From NCBI GenBank assembly GCA_035578905.1, contig JAQJVL010000201.1, positions 806,001 through 870,000 of the forward strand: a DNA stretch of 64,000 nt. The letters run 5' to 3'. This document shows, in pieces, positions 1 through 13,072 of the stretch. Made by a program: the position numbers and the translations under genes. The notes below the pieces were generated by a model, which saw only the letters and a list, made by a program, of their open reading frames with translations, was not told the origin of the DNA and did no database searches. This stretch comes from Stictocephala bisonia. Its lineage: Eukaryota > Arthropoda > Insecta > Hemiptera > Membracidae. The first letter of the stretch is position 1. Each line of letters opens with the position of its first letter.

Positions 1-3000
1 GTCATGTTATCTACCACCAACGTGTAACATGTTCTCGAGATTGAACTGTTCTCACTCGGCAGGCAATAACGGATTGATCCGCTACAGAACACAAAATACA
101 GTAGACCCTATTTTTAATAGAGCATGACTCTTGAGCGAATGAATACATTAACATCTTTAAACCACAAGCGTTTGTTTTTCTCTGGAATAATTAATAGGTA
201 CTAAGAATGTTTAACACTGTTTTAAATACATGACAAATGACCAAAAGGAATTTGTTGATGGTAATTACCACAATTCTAATATGTAACTAAACGTCTTTTT
301 TACCTCAATGGTCGATGATTGAGCTAATAAGCAATCATGCATAACTTGTTATATTCCCACGAAACCACGTTTACTTAGATCAATTTACGCTGCCTCTCGG
401 GTGCGTCATGTATACTAGGTTAATATTTACTAATATTGAGACAGTAAAATAAATTTGACGACTGCAGTTGTGAAATAAGGGAATTATTATTAATTAATTC
501 AATCAGTTTATCTGAATTGTGTTACATTTTTTAAACTAGGCATTAGTAGCCTACGTATACATTTTTAATAACAAGTCGAATAAAAGACGCTTCGCTGTCT
601 CATCCTGAATAATAATTAGTCTGGGCGCACGGTCAGTGCTAGCTGAACACAGAAGAGGGGTGAAAAGGGGACTTTCATGAAACCATCACCCAAACAGATG
701 TCTTAAAGCAGTGTTTATTATGTATTATTATTATTATAATTATCAGCCGATGTTTGATATTGCAATGTTTGTCACGGTCTAGGCATGATGGCTAGTAGAC
801 TGCGGCGACTATGACGTCACACGGACGAATCAAGGTTTATCATTCACTAATATTAACTAAATATACCAATACAGTAATATGAAAGCTTTCAGTTAAATTG
901 CAAGCACGCTATTTACCATTAATCGACTTGAATTCTAACCAAGGGAATTAGAACAAGTATTTTTGGGTATTGGTCTACTCGACTGCCAGTATGACGTCAT
1001 GCGAGATGCGCGTGATACCTTCCGTCTTTCTAGCTACCGCGATATTTGGTACATTATACTGAAATAAAGATCTGGAATTATTAACAAAACCTATAAATAT
1101 ATTAATGGTGTTTGCAGCGTCTTCTTTTAAAATTAATATAAAATAATAGACTACGCTTTAAATAAAACATTCGCTGTAGGTGAACCTTACATGCAATTAC
1201 ATAGTACTAGGGGACACCCCTGCACGCTTCGCACGTCAACCCCACTACTCGCTGCGCTCGTTACACACCGACTAGTGACTGTTGACTACAAATAGTAGTA
1301 AGTTATCAATAAACTATAAATTCACAGTATTACAATTATTTACTGCATCTCACTCACATTACATACGTAGCTACCATTTATTAGTGGTAACACCCAGTGA
1401 TATTACTTGGCCTATTTCAAACGTGTTAATTTAATTTGTTTTTGTTTAACATCGGAGTATTAATCAAATAAATAAAATACCTGCATTAGATTACCATTGA
1501 AACCTTCAAGCCCTACAATCGAATGTGAATAAAAACATGCTTACAACCTTCCCTGGTTTAACATTATGAAATATCAAACCTCCTAAATATTACAAACACC
1601 ATTGTTTACATTCCAGCAGTTGTTATAACCTTTTAGAGGCATTATTTATATTGAAACAGCTGTTACTTTACGAATCGTTTAAATCTTCCTCTATGTTATT
1701 CTTATGGCCAAACAAAGGACTTTGAGGGCTTCCCATACTCTCCAGGGTGAAAATATTGAAGGATTAAGACCTTATAGCACATCACAAACAGAGGCGAACT
1801 TAATTTCACTATCGTGGTCGTCTGGGTCCGACCGTGTCAAACTATGTACAATATCAGGATCCGAAGTTTCGACTTCGTTATAGAGTTTCATCTTCAGGGC
1901 TACATAGAAGCACTAACATACGTAGGACTGTGATTAGTACTGGTGCGGACAAGAGGCACATTTTTTACATCTCAAACGTTTAAATTTATCAAGAAATGAG
2001 GGAGGGGTTGCGTTGTCAAGAAACTTCTTTACGTATTATATGTAAGGATTATAATGCTAGACACCTAAAAATGGACTTCCTACAGTTTGGATAGAATTAT
2101 CTGTACAGTCGATGTTTTTAAGGTAGGACGGCTGCTATACTTTTGTGTCTCACTGGAGATTTCCTCCTCAGGTAAGCACGCTTCATGCCACAAGGCCGTT
2201 TCACTTCATTCCTTCATGTTGAAGTTGTCTAGGAGGTGACGGTGAGAGTGGAGAGCTCTACATGTCTCCACTTCCCATGCCCACGGCACCGGCATACAGT
2301 AATTGTCGGGTCATGCCTTCAAGTAGAAAGTTGTCGAAAATTACTTATCTCATGGCCATTAGACTACAGCTTTCTGTTCAAATGACAGTAAACTGCAACA
2401 CGGTCTTGCGTTAATGAACGAAGCTAATTTTTACAATTTACCCTTCGGAATATAATACAAAAAATTTTAAAAATCGTAATCATTCTAACAATGTGTTATA
2501 TATTTTTGCATTGAACTATTTGCATACGCTCAACTTTGATAACCCCACAAGAAAAACCTATTACCAATTACGGGGGAAAAAATGACAAATATAAACTGTT
2601 ATAAATTTAAAAGTTCGAGTAAATGGGTGGAACTGAACACATGGATTTACAAATTAAATATGAATTTTTAAGAAGGTAATAATTTACTGTTGTAATGCAA
2701 TGTACATACTGTTATTAGACATATAAATAAACTATATATATGATTTGATTTTAATATAGTCTATTACTCCTTGTTGAGCCAATATCAGATCTGATTTTCA
2801 CCCAAATTGTTAAGGTTTAGAATAAAATCTCCAGCATCGAAAAAATCTGTCAAACTGGTTACATTCGTGGTTTATAATTAATTATTTAATTTAATCGCAG
2901 TACGTGCTTTCGCTTGATTATTTAGCATGTTTCAATACTAAACCATTATTTAAAGTTCAATATTATCCTAGTGCGTGTCTGTCTAACACCTAACAACAAA

Positions 3001-3765
3001 AGTGATTGGCGGTGATTATTTCGACTGGTAAAGCACTGATTATTATTTTAAAAACATAAGTTCGAAATACAACACATGATACTAAGCAGTAGCCCAATCA
3101 CCGGAGCCCCCAGCTCGCAGTGGTGAGCCCCTTTCTGACCAATATCCATTATGAGGTGAGATAGTTCAAGTGAACTCTCATCCGTAAAGAAGTAACTATG
3201 TCATTCCATTTAGCGATGTTCACTCATCGTCACAATCAGAGCGTACTCGATGAGTTAGCTGGACTACATTCTCTACTTCCTCCAGTTTGAAGGTTGCTGT
3301 GATACATCCAGTGTTGTTAACAATTGCTAGTGAGGTAACAAAACAGTCAACATAACTGTATTTGATTTTTCATTCATCGAAACAGAAAAAAGGGAGCTAT
3401 TAATAAACTGTTTTGAATAATAATATTTTTTGACAAAAACACAAACATGGTGGAAAACCATTGAAACTCCTGTAACAGTTCACGATTTGAGAGAGTAGGG
3501 GCCAGTATTTAGAGATGATTACAAGCAATGAATACAAACATTGGTAGAGGGGAGGACTGTCGTTTTCATGTAATTACTACTGAAAGGAAGTCAAACTGCC
3601 CCTAACTGGAGTGGGGGAGGGGGTCACACAGCAGATGTCGACGGCCCCCATGTGCAAAGGTCACAGGTTATTCCAGTCATTATTCATTAAAACTGGGATC
3701 TGAGGGAAGAGCTCATTCGCATTCAAACGAGATTTCTTAGGGATGTATCAGTGTTCCCACCACGG
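1..3765. other. AT-rich DNA without recognisable gene
   Basis: No open frame over about 60 codons with protein-like composition is visible on either strand, and I recognise no RNA gene. One short GC-rich segment (1198-1265) is listed separately. A second GC-richer patch near 3100-3130 and the tract near 3600-3650 show nothing I can name. This could be intron or intergenic DNA. Confidence 0.5.
1198..1265 (+). repeat. GC-rich dispersed repeat, copy 1
   Basis: This segment, beginning GTACTAGGGG and followed by a CCCCTGCACGCTT core, matches the reverse complement of 43520-43585 over about 60 bases with scattered mismatches. It stands out from the AT-rich surroundings. Both copies contain a TCGCTGCGCTCG or TCGCTACGCTTG-like stretch. 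It is probably the end of a transposable element, but I cannot name the family. Confidence 0.5.
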
Positions 3766-4420
3766 TGTTCAACAGCCAAACATACAGAACCAATCTGCTG
3801 CAACTAGTCGACCTAACCACAACAGCAATTCGTACGCTCTCGTCACAGTGTTTAACAGCCAAACATACAGAACCAATCTGCTGCAACTAGTCGACCTAAC
3901 CACAACAGCAATGCGTACGCTCTCGTCACAGTGTTTAACAGCCAAACATACAGAACCAATCTGCTGCAACTAGTCGACCTAACCACAACAGCAATGCGTA
4001 CGCTCTCGTCACAGTGTTCAACAGCCAAACATAAAGAACCAATCTGCTGCATCTATTCGACCTAACCCCATCAGCAATGGGTACGCTCTTGTCACGATGT
4101 TCAACAGCCAAACATACAGAACCATCTGCTGGAACTAGTTGACCTAACCCCATCAGCAATGGGTACGCTCTCGTCACGATGTTCAACAGCCAAACATACA
4201 GAACCATCTGCTGGAACTAGTTGACCTAAACCCATCAGCAATGGGTACGCTCTCGTCACGATGTTCAACAGCCAAACATACAGAACCATCTGCTGGAACT
4301 AGTCGACCTAACCCCATCAGCAATGGGTACGCTCTCGTCACGATGTTCAACAGCCAAACATATAGAACCATCTGCTGGAACTAGTTGACCCAACCACATC
4401 AGCAATGGGTACGTTCTTCT
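3766..4420. repeat. 83-bp minisatellite, about 8 units
   Basis: Units start at TGTTCAACAGCCAAACAT and repeat every 83 bases (82 where CAATCTG is CATCTG). The first three or four units carry ACCACAACAGCAATGCG, the later ones ACCCCATCAGCAATGGG, so the array has two sequence blocks. Overlapping open frames on both strands are by-products of the repetition. 83 is not a multiple of three, so every frame shift is sampled. Confidence 0.93.
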
Positions 4421-4430
4421 CAAACCGTAC

Positions 4431-5107
4431 CACTGAAATAAGAATGCATTATACCCTAATCTATAATGAAAAAAAACAGGTTTTTTGTAGAAATTTCCAA
4501 GCTATCTTCAAGCCATTAAAGTATTAGATTTTATAAAGAATTCATTAAACATATGAGACAAGACTACGGAATCGACGGAACCCCATCAGGTGTTCCGCAA
4601 CCGCGCGCGAGTATGAAGGCTCAAGTCTACATTACACTGTGTAACAAGTTAATAAAATATTTTCTTTTAAAACCATAGTTTATTTTCATAAAATGTTTTG
4701 AAAATAAAACACTTTTGACGTAGTTAATTTCAATACGTTTTATAACTACTTTAAAAAAAATTAAAAATTCACCCTCGGTCCGTCAATGACATGGCCCTCA
4801 TGCTCAGCAACATTTAGATTAACCACTACAATATACAGTGCTAAAGACTAATCAGGTTTTAAAATACATCCTCTTTTAATCATGACAAGACTCAATTAGG
4901 CTATGCCACATTTGGGTTTGCAACCTATTTTAATATTTTACCAAGCACCAGTCGTTTTAATTGGCATAGGTCGAGATCACGTACATAAATGGGCTTAGTT
5001 ACAGCTGAGATTGGACAGATTCCTCATGTGCACCCGAATTGAAAGGAACTAACAGGCATACAACAAATATACTCACACCATTGATTTCCTCGTTTAATTG
5101 TACTTTA
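4431..5107. other. AT-rich spacer, nothing recognised
   Basis: The stretch between the 83-bp array and the palindrome holds no coding-like frame, RNA gene or repeat that I can identify. Confidence 0.4.
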
Positions 5108-5856
5108 AGTCAAATGCATTTTAACATTTTATTACAAGTTTTAATAAGTTTTATCCTAGTTGGAACAAAAAAGTACCGGAATTTTAACTAGCTGTCACTG
5201 TGCATCAACTTTACACCGCTATTACTACACCCTGTTAATTTATTGCATTTATACTTTAATACGTGGTTGATAGGAATGTTTTCTATAAGTTTTATACATT
5301 TTAGAATTTCAAATATTCGAGATAAAAGTTCTTATCAATTCCCTGAAACATTGTTTTCTTGGCTTCTAGAGGTTTTAAATGTATTACCTGGTCTTGTTGT
5401 AATCCTTAAGACACGTATAGTTACGATATATTAATTTTATACCCGTAAATAAATGCATTTTTTTAAATCGATTTTAATCAATTTAAAATAACTTTAAATT
5501 TATAAATTCAAACTAATATAAAAATCACTCTATTTACTGAAACATATGAAAGTAATGTAACGTCATAAGGATTAAAAATATACCAAGTAATTAATTTTAC
5601 GACCTCTAAAAGTAAAGAAAACAATATTTCAAGGAATTGTTCTTTTTTTCTCGAATATTTGAAATTCTAAAATGTATAAAACATATATAAAACCTATCAA
5701 CCACGTATAAAGTATAAATGCGGTAAATTAACGGGTTTTTAGTAATAGCGGCGAAACGTTGATGCACAGTGACAGCTAGTTAAAATTACGGTACTTTTTT
5801 GTCCCAACTAGGATAAATATTATTTAAACTTGTAATAAAATGTTAAAGTTGTTATG
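5108..5856. mobile_element. Palindromic (foldback/MITE-like) element, about 300-bp arms
   Basis: The left arm (about 5108-5425) is an imperfect inverted copy of the right arm (about 5560-5856). For example CTAGCTGTCACTGTGCATCA at 5189-5208 reappears inverted near 5762-5781, and TTTATCCTAGTTGG pairs with CCAACTAGGATAAA. The spacer is only about 130 bases. Arm divergence looks like 10-15 percent with small indels. No transposase is encoded; the 63-codon frame at 5243-5434 lies inside an arm and is not protein-like. A non-autonomous DNA transposon or an inverted duplication are both possible; no clear target duplication was found. Confidence 0.8.
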
Positions 5857-6611
5857 AAAATACATGGTTTAACGGACATTTATGGACGACATTTGTGACA
5901 AAAGCAACTCAAGACAAAGACACAGTGTCACATTGTTATTACAGTTGTAATGATGAAAGATTATTTTAATCAACATTATTGATACATCATATTCAAAGTT
6001 AATTGTATAATTGTAAAGTATCTAACAATATATATCACAAGATAAGAATCGGATTATTGTTGGATCAACTTTCAAAGCTGTACATGTAGCCAGGACGGAA
6101 TCACTTGTGATAAAATATTTTTTAACTAAAGTAATAATGGTTATAAATCAAAATGAATTTATACAACCATGTAATAACTTAATATCATCCACATAGCAAC
6201 TACAACAGCAATTAATTTATACTTTAAATTTTAAAGATGTATTTATTTCGCAATTTAAAAACTCCACTACACGATGTAAATGAAAAAAAAAACAATAATG
6301 CTATCCAAGATAAATTTGAACATTAAAAATATACTTCAACTAATGAAAACAACAAAAAAACATTAAAACAGTTCAAATGAGAAATGTCCCAATTTTTATT
6401 TCACAAAGACGCTAATTTAAAGAAAACATAAGAATAATAAAAACTATAATTGACATAGTTACGAGTGATCCATCGATAGCAGAAAACCCAAGATACACAA
6501 AAGAACACATAAAAAGCCGAAGATCAAAGTTGCACAAAAAGGCTGAAGTAGATAGCGCGTGCGGCGAGCCAAGACTGCACGGCTTGCGGCTAAAATTAGA
6601 GCTCCCCTCCC
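5857..6611. other. AT-rich spacer, nothing recognised
   Basis: A very AT-rich stretch with homopolymer A runs. No gene-like frame or RNA gene is visible. The last 100 bases become GC-richer as the 79-bp array begins. Confidence 0.4.
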
Positions 6612-7797
6612 AACGCCGTTGGAATACGACAAGCTGACGGAGTTGAGTGACGACTACATTCCACTGGTTCACAAAGACAGAACTTAACTACATTCGTGAG
6701 GAATACGACAAGCTCACGGAGATGAGTGACGACTACATTCCACTGGTTCACAAAACAGAACTTAACTACATTCGTGAGGAATACGACAAGCTCACGGAGA
6801 TGAGTGACGACTAGATTCCACTGGTTCACAAACACAGAACTTAACTACATTCGTGAGGAATACGACAGGCTCGCGGAGACGAGATACGACTACATTCCAC
6901 TAGTTCACAAAGACAGAACTTAATTACGTTTGTGAGAAATACGACAGACTCGCGGAGATGAGTGACGACTACATTCAACTGATTCACAAAGACAGAACTT
7001 AACTACATTCGTGAGGAATACGACAGACTCGCGGAGACGAGTGACGACTACATTCCACTGGTTCACAAAACAGAACTTAACTACATTCGTGAGGAATACG
7101 ACATGCTTGCGGAGACGATTGACGACTACAATCAACTGGTTAACAAAGACAGAACTTAACTAAATTCGTGAGGAATAAGACAGGCTCGCGGAGACGAGAT
7201 ACGACTACATTCCACTAGTTCACAAAGACAGAACTTAATTACATTTGTGAGAAATACGACAGACTCGCGGAGATGAGTGACGACTACATTCAACTGATTC
7301 ACAAAGACAGAACTTAACTACATTCGTGAGGAATACGACAGACTCGCGGAGACGAGTGACGACTACATTCCACTGGTTCACAAAGACAGAACTTAACTAC
7401 ATTCGTGAGGAATATGACAGGCTCGCGGAGACGAGTGACGACTACATTCAACTGGTTCACAAAGACAGAACTTAACTACATTCGTGAGGAATATGACAGG
7501 CTCGCGGAGACGAGTGACGACTACATTCCACTGGTTCACAAAGACAGAACTTAACTAAATTCGTGAGGAATACGACATGCTTGCGGAGACGATTGACGAC
7601 TACAATCAACTGGTTAACAAAGACAGAACTTAACTAAATTCGTGAGGAATAAGACAGGCTCGCGGAGACGAGTGACGACTACATTCAACTGGTTAACAAA
7701 GACAGAATTTAACTAAATTCGTGAGGAATAAGACAGGCTCGCGGAGACGAGTGACGACTACATTCAACTGGTTCACAGAGACAGAATTTAACTACAT
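6612..7797. repeat. 79-bp minisatellite, about 15 units
   Basis: Units contain AACTTAACTACATTCGTGAG, then GAATACGACAGGCTCGCGGA, and finish with ACTGGTTCACAAAGACAG; the period is 79, or 78 where AAAGACAG is AAACAG. Variants (CTCACGGAGATG against CTCGCGGAGACG; ACTAAATTCG against ACTACATTCG) recur at regular multi-unit intervals, for example 7142-7210 resembling 7612-7680, indicating duplication of unit blocks. The minus-strand open frames across it are repeat artefacts. Confidence 0.93.
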
Positions 7798-8589
7798 CTG
7801 TCTTCGAACTGTGTCGTCTGAAACCCTGTTTCAATTCTTTATTGCCAAAATATACAATTAATGTACTTGGTCATAAGTCATGTACGAGATAAAAATAAAT
7901 GCTTGTCACAAAACTTAGTAAATGTTACTAGAAATTATGTTATTTTATGTTAAATTACCATGAGTAATTAATACAATTATTTACACTGCAGAAGACATGG
8001 TCTACCAAGACGTTTTTGAGTTGTTTGCTATTTACGCCCTTGTAGTATAGACAGGGCCGCCCAGAGATTTTGGTGGAACAGGGCAAAGTTTACCATGTGG
8101 CCCCTTCCTTCACTTAGGATCAATTTCATTACTCTGACTGTCAAATATATTATAATTGATATTTTATTTTTAGCACAGTCTACATTATTCTTAACATCTC
8201 TTTCATTAGATTACTATTGTAATTAAGATTCTTGTTCATGGACGTTTTCTCAGGGCTACCTTGGCTAGCTGCGAAGCTCCGGTATGTTTTTCTCTAATTT
8301 TCATATACTTTTTAAACATTTCTTTAAGTATTACCACTACAATAACATAAATCTCTTATAACAAAACTGCTATTCTTTAATTTTAAATGAATAATAACGA
8401 ACTAAGCAATGCCACAGTCAGTTGTCTGCAGTTGGGCGTAGCAATACTTCGATCGCCAGTTGAGGAGACATCCTCGCCGATTTTGAGTTTACAACAGAAC
8501 TTAAACTTAGAAAAACAATTTAACAATTTTACTAATATCTTTAACTATAATTTGTCATTAGGTTGTCCGTAAAAAAAATAAATAAAAGA
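7798..8589. other. Spacer; possible decayed transposon end near 8055-8110
   Basis: Most of this stretch shows nothing recognisable. At 8055-8110 a GC-rich run (AGGGCCGCCCAGAGATTTTG, then a GGCAAAG and a GTGGCCCC block) resembles the ends of widespread CAGGGCCGCCC-type DNA transposons, and a similar run occurs inverted near 14165-14235. No matching partner end or target duplication was found. The 61-codon frame at 8387-8572 is not convincing as a gene. Confidence 0.3.
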
Positions 8590-10480
8590 AAGAAAACACT
8601 TACCAAAGGTTGGGTGACAAAGGGTATCCGAGTCTCGACACAGAAGCTAAAAGATTTAGGCATACAGAAAAAACAAAATAAATCGACCTAATTTGTAAAT
8701 TTTATACAACATATAATAAATTGTACAGAAAGATCATCAAAGCTGCCAAGGCTCGATACATATACACACGCCTGAATACTAGTAACAACATGTCTAAAGA
8801 TACGTGGGGAATAATAGACGCAGATAGGAAAAGCAAACGGGTTCAGTTCCCCTACTATGCCAAACCCTGAATGTTTCAACGAGTTTTTTGCCAATCTAGG
8901 TAAAGAGAAACAAGTATTGATAACAAAACCCTTGCTACAGTCAATGAATAACGTAAACTGGCCAAACAAACTCAGCTTAAGTCCTACAGATCAAGTCGAA
9001 ATTTATAATATTATAATGAATTTAAAAAAACACACATTCAGCCGGAGTTTTTTGCCACTGTGCAAGATACATTTGTAAACCTCTTTCAAAGTGATTAATT
9101 TATCATTGTCAGAGGGTTTCTTTCCACAGGTTTTAAAACAGACTGTAATACGTCCAACATTTAAAGATGGAAATAGTAATTCTCCGGAAAATTGGAGACA
9201 AATTGTGAATGTTTCAACATTTTCAAAAATATATGAACATGTTTTTGCACGTAGATTATTAAATTTTTTATCTCATCATAAACTAATATGTAAAGAATAG
9301 TTCGGTTTTGTGCAAGGAAAAAACACAACAGATGCCATGGTTAATTTTATAACGAAAGCTATTCTTGCTTTAGATGAGAGATGTAAAGCTGTAGGCGTTT
9401 CCTTGGATTTGCAGAAAGCGTTCAACTGTTTGGATCATTCAATAATCTTTGATAGACTTTATGACCTCGGAGTACGAGGAGTGCCCCTAGATTGGATTAA
9501 ATAACTTTTAATATCAAGAAAGCAAAGAGTACAAATAAAAAATGAAAGTTCAAATAATATAGAGTCAAATTTTGGAATACCCCAAGGCACTGTCTTGAGA
9601 CCGACAATTTTTGTCTTATATACAAACAGTATAACTGCGTCACTAAAAACTTTAAATAACAATGCTTATATTTATGTGTTTTTTTTTTTTTTTTTTAAAC
9701 AATATGGCGGATGATATGGCGGTTATTTTCAAAAACAACATCGTAGCTGAATTAGAAATAGATAGTTATCTAAATCTTACTAACCTATTCCAATAATTAA
9801 ATAATAATAATTTACATGTAAAAAAAAAAAAAAAACAGTTGTATATATTTTACAAACCACAGGAATGTTGCTCATAATTCATTAATCATGATGAATGACA
9901 TTGAGCTTCCATTTCAAACTGAAACAAAATATCTTGGCCTAACGTTCGATCAACATTTCAGGTGGACTCCTTACATTGACAGAATTTGTTCAATATTATC
10001 GTCGCAATTATTTTTATTAAGTAGGTTTTCTAAATTAAATAACATTTTTATTATGAGACTTATCTACAGCTCACTTATAGAATCTAGATTGAGATACGGT
10101 ATAATCCTATGGGGTTCTGCATCCCGTACTGTTTTACTAAGAGTTTTTCGTTTACAGAAGAGAGCAATCCGTATAACGGCTGGTGTGAATAGAAGAACTT
10201 CATGTAAAGAAATTTTCAAATCATTTCAAATGTTAACTTTATCACCTCTGTATATATATGAAATCTTAGTATTCTACAAATTTAAATTGGCAAATTTTCA
10301 AGCCGGCTCAAACACGCATAAATATAATACAAGTTATTGTGATCAACAGAGGAAAATATTCCCATAGATTAGAACTATTTTTAAAATCTAATATATGGGA
10401 AATTTATAATATATCCCATATATTAGATATCCCATAGATATTTTTAAAATCTTGGTGTTGTGCACATCTTTGTAAACTAA
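8590..10480 (+). pseudogene. Jockey/CR1-like non-LTR retrotransposon, decayed
   Basis: Conceptual translation in shifting frames gives the C-terminal half of a LINE pol protein. 8590-8860 encodes the linker after the endonuclease (WVTKGIRVS, then NMSKDTWGII). 8857-9078 continues with ECFNEFFANLG. 9091-9500 contains the RT fingers and palm: VIRPTFKDG, FGFVQGKNTTDAM, and the motif A region VSLDLQKAFNCLDH. 9570-9600 reads FGIPQGTVLRP (normally GVPQGS). Near 9707 the catalytic motif is degraded to MADDMAV behind a poly-T run of about 18 bases. 9888-10367 encodes the thumb and C-terminal part, with TKYLGLTFDQ, RLQKRAIRITAGV and an LYIYEILVFYK stretch. Several stops and frameshifts (9298, 9502, around 9680 and 9800-9850) make it inactive. 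No endonuclease domain is visible upstream, so it is 5'-truncated. Clade assignment is by eye. Confidence 0.88.
10386..10428. other. Perfect 15-bp hairpin
   Basis: ATCTAATATATGGGA at 10386-10400 is exactly inverted at 10414-10428 with a 13-base loop. It lies just downstream of the LINE coding remnant, and TATCCCATAGAT variants repeat just after it. It may be a 3'-UTR structure of the LINE or an unrelated AT-rich hairpin. Confidence 0.6.
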
Positions 10481-11621
10481 AAATTTAAGACTAAATAAAC
10501 TAATATAAACTTAATTTATTTAAGTACGTTAAACAAACATCATACCTCGTTGATATTCCAATTCACAGGTAATAACAGCCTATATATAATATTTACCGTT
10601 TAATTGTGTTGATAACTTTTGTTTATAAATTCAATAAATTATTGAATTATTTTTAGAATACACTACATTACAAAATATGAAAACCACAACGCATTAACAT
10701 TCATAACATAAAATAGTAGGTGATTGCTTAAGAAATATTGGCTTCTATTTTTAAGACAACACTTTAATATGTAGTAGAAATATTTTGTTTAGCACTATTA
10801 GGAATAATCAGGAAATCATTGTAAATAAATAGACTTGTAATTATTTTGAAACATAAACATATAATTAGTACACAGAAATATAAAACGCAGAACTGTTATG
10901 CAACAGTTTCCTCTTTGTAGTACATGTAAGAAATTTGTTTTAAATACTACATTATATCTATTTGGTTGTTCAAAAACTAATTGAATGTCCTTAAGATATT
11001 TTTTTTTGGTTTTAGATAATTAGTGTTATTTGCTTTTCTGACAGTTTTGGTATCCATAGTAACATAACTTGTTGCCTGAATACCTTTCAGGACGTCAAGA
11101 AACACAAAAATTTTCGGACGAGAGTGTATAAAATGTTTATAGAATTAATAGTTATATTTTAGCCACTGTAAGGAGGAATTATGATTTTTTTAACCACAAG
11201 GCACAACTGTCATATCTCCATTATCTGTGGGTGAGGGAGGGAGGGGCCAATCAATTTGTATAGGCCACTTGGCTTCGCTAGCTAAAGAGCAAGCTTAGAC
11301 TGAGAGTGGCCGAATGTTCATGAAATAAAATAATTTGGCGAGCGCGAACATCTAGTGCTTTAAAAAACAGTCAACTAAGAGTTGAGGTTATATTGTTTTC
11401 AAAACAGGTTGTAGACCACTAGCTACATAGCTTATTGATGTTGGAGATTAAAACATCTAGTTTATACTCGTGATTTGAAGTTTGTCTTTGTGCTCAACTT
11501 TAAAACTATTCAATTTTTATTTCACAGGCATAAAAGGCATTTTGTACCAACTCAATTTTCTCAGCATAAAACACAGTAAAATTTGTGTCTATCAAATTGG
11601 ATACTATATCATTGATGTACA
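10481..11621. other. AT-rich spacer, nothing recognised
   Basis: No protein-like frame and no RNA gene found. A short G-rich run at 11227-11250 has no obvious partner. Confidence 0.4.
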
Positions 11622-11735
11622 TCACAGTGTACACGTCCGTACAGTGGCAGTGGTATTCACACACCTACCCACACATTCACATACAGTGGTATTGACCCTC
11701 CCGCTCAACAATACACGTACAGTGGTTCAATCATG
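11622..11735 (+). repeat. 36-bp dispersed minisatellite, locus 1
   Basis: Three or four diverged units built on ACACGTACAGTGGTATTGAC followed by a CCACCC-rich half. The same unit occurs at six other places in the window (12309, 18147, 19572, 20079, 50640 and 51785). Confidence 0.75.
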
Positions 11736-12308
11736 TTAATTTTACTTATCACGTAATAAACAATAAATAAATAATGTATTATTGATTGTAAAAAATATAA
11801 ATGGCTTACTCGTTTGCCAGTGATAGTAAAAAAATTATGAAAACAATTTTGATAGATCGTAGATTGGTTTTATTAATGTGTGACAACACTAATCAATCTT
11901 GCTATTTGTTTGGGAACATCCCGTACGTGGGCATAAATGGTTTTCAATCAAGAGCTACTCTATTGAATATGGTGGGAATACAGTTTCAAGGTAAATTAAA
12001 CCAGACAATAAAAGGGTTATAACAAGTTAAAAGTCACAAAATAAATATTATTCAAAAAAGTTGTACAAATCTGAACAATGATGAAGATGTTTTATCTTTT
12101 AATGGTGTACTTAAGAGCTCCTCTTTTCATTAAGATCTACGTCATAATATTTTGGTAAAATGTCTTTACGAACATCCATGTCATACATAATAACTAGTAA
12201 ATTTAAAATGTCAAAGGAAATATTATAGCAGAGAGGAACTATAAAAAGTTAAATATACAGTAAATTCTGGTTAACCGGTTATATATGATGGAATGTGAAT
12301 CCGGATGG

Positions 12309-12418
12309 TACAGAACAATACCACTGTACGTGTATGTGAGGGAGGGTGGGTCAATACCACTGTACATGTATAGGTGGGAGGGTGGGTCAATACCACTCTA
12401 CATGTATGGGCGGGAGGG
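12309..12418 (-). repeat. 36-bp dispersed minisatellite, locus 2
   Basis: Three units in the opposite orientation, read as GGGTGGGTCAATACCACTGT on the plus strand. They are separated from locus 1 by about 570 bases of unrelated DNA, so loci 1 and 2 form a loose inverted pair. Confidence 0.8.
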
Positions 12419-13072
12419 TAATTAAACATAGGTGTCTTATTTTTAGACAAGAATATACCATACAATTCCTCCCGCGATAGCGTAGTACAAGTGTGAATGT
12501 AATGCATCATACACACATATTGTTGCACATCCGGTAAGCGAGCGGTGATGTTGTATGCATATTACTGGATTTAAGTACTGTACCCAGAAATATACTGTAA
12601 TTTGGTGGTTTACCATTCTTAATATATTCTTTTTATAATGTAAATTTGATAGTGTAAATTATTCCTTGCAGTAAATTACAATATTATTTATAGAATATTT
12701 TTATTGATTTCAAAAAACGTTACTATAAATTACTGGGCCTAAACTTTAGCTTTTTGTTCTCTCACAATCGGTATTAATCTGGAAATGGAATATGAATGAT
12801 TGCAAATTAAATTAATTGATAATTATAGTAGGTTACTAGGAAATCCAAAAGAATGCATTAAACTACAGAAATTTTACTCCGTAAAATACAATAATAACAA
12901 AATATTTCTTTACTGGACGACAGTAACCAGACTGATGATTGACGATGCCAAGTAAGCAATACACACGACACGCCCTTCATGACAATTATTGGACTCTTCC
13001 AGCTACGTTGTTACAAAATTGTACATTTTGCCTGCAGGTTTTTTGGGTGTAAAACACAGTGACTACTGAAAT
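12419..13072. other. AT-rich spacer, nothing recognised
   Basis: No coding-like frame, RNA gene or repeat recognised before the SINE-like unit that starts near 13073. Confidence 0.4.

Noticed and set aside
3743..4371. Open frames on both strands with VLYVWLLN-type repeats
   Set aside because: They are translations of the 83-bp minisatellite; both strands are equally open.
6412..7135. Minus-strand frames with NQWNVVVTHLREL repeats
   Set aside because: Products of the 79-bp minisatellite, interrupted by frame changes at each unit-length variant.
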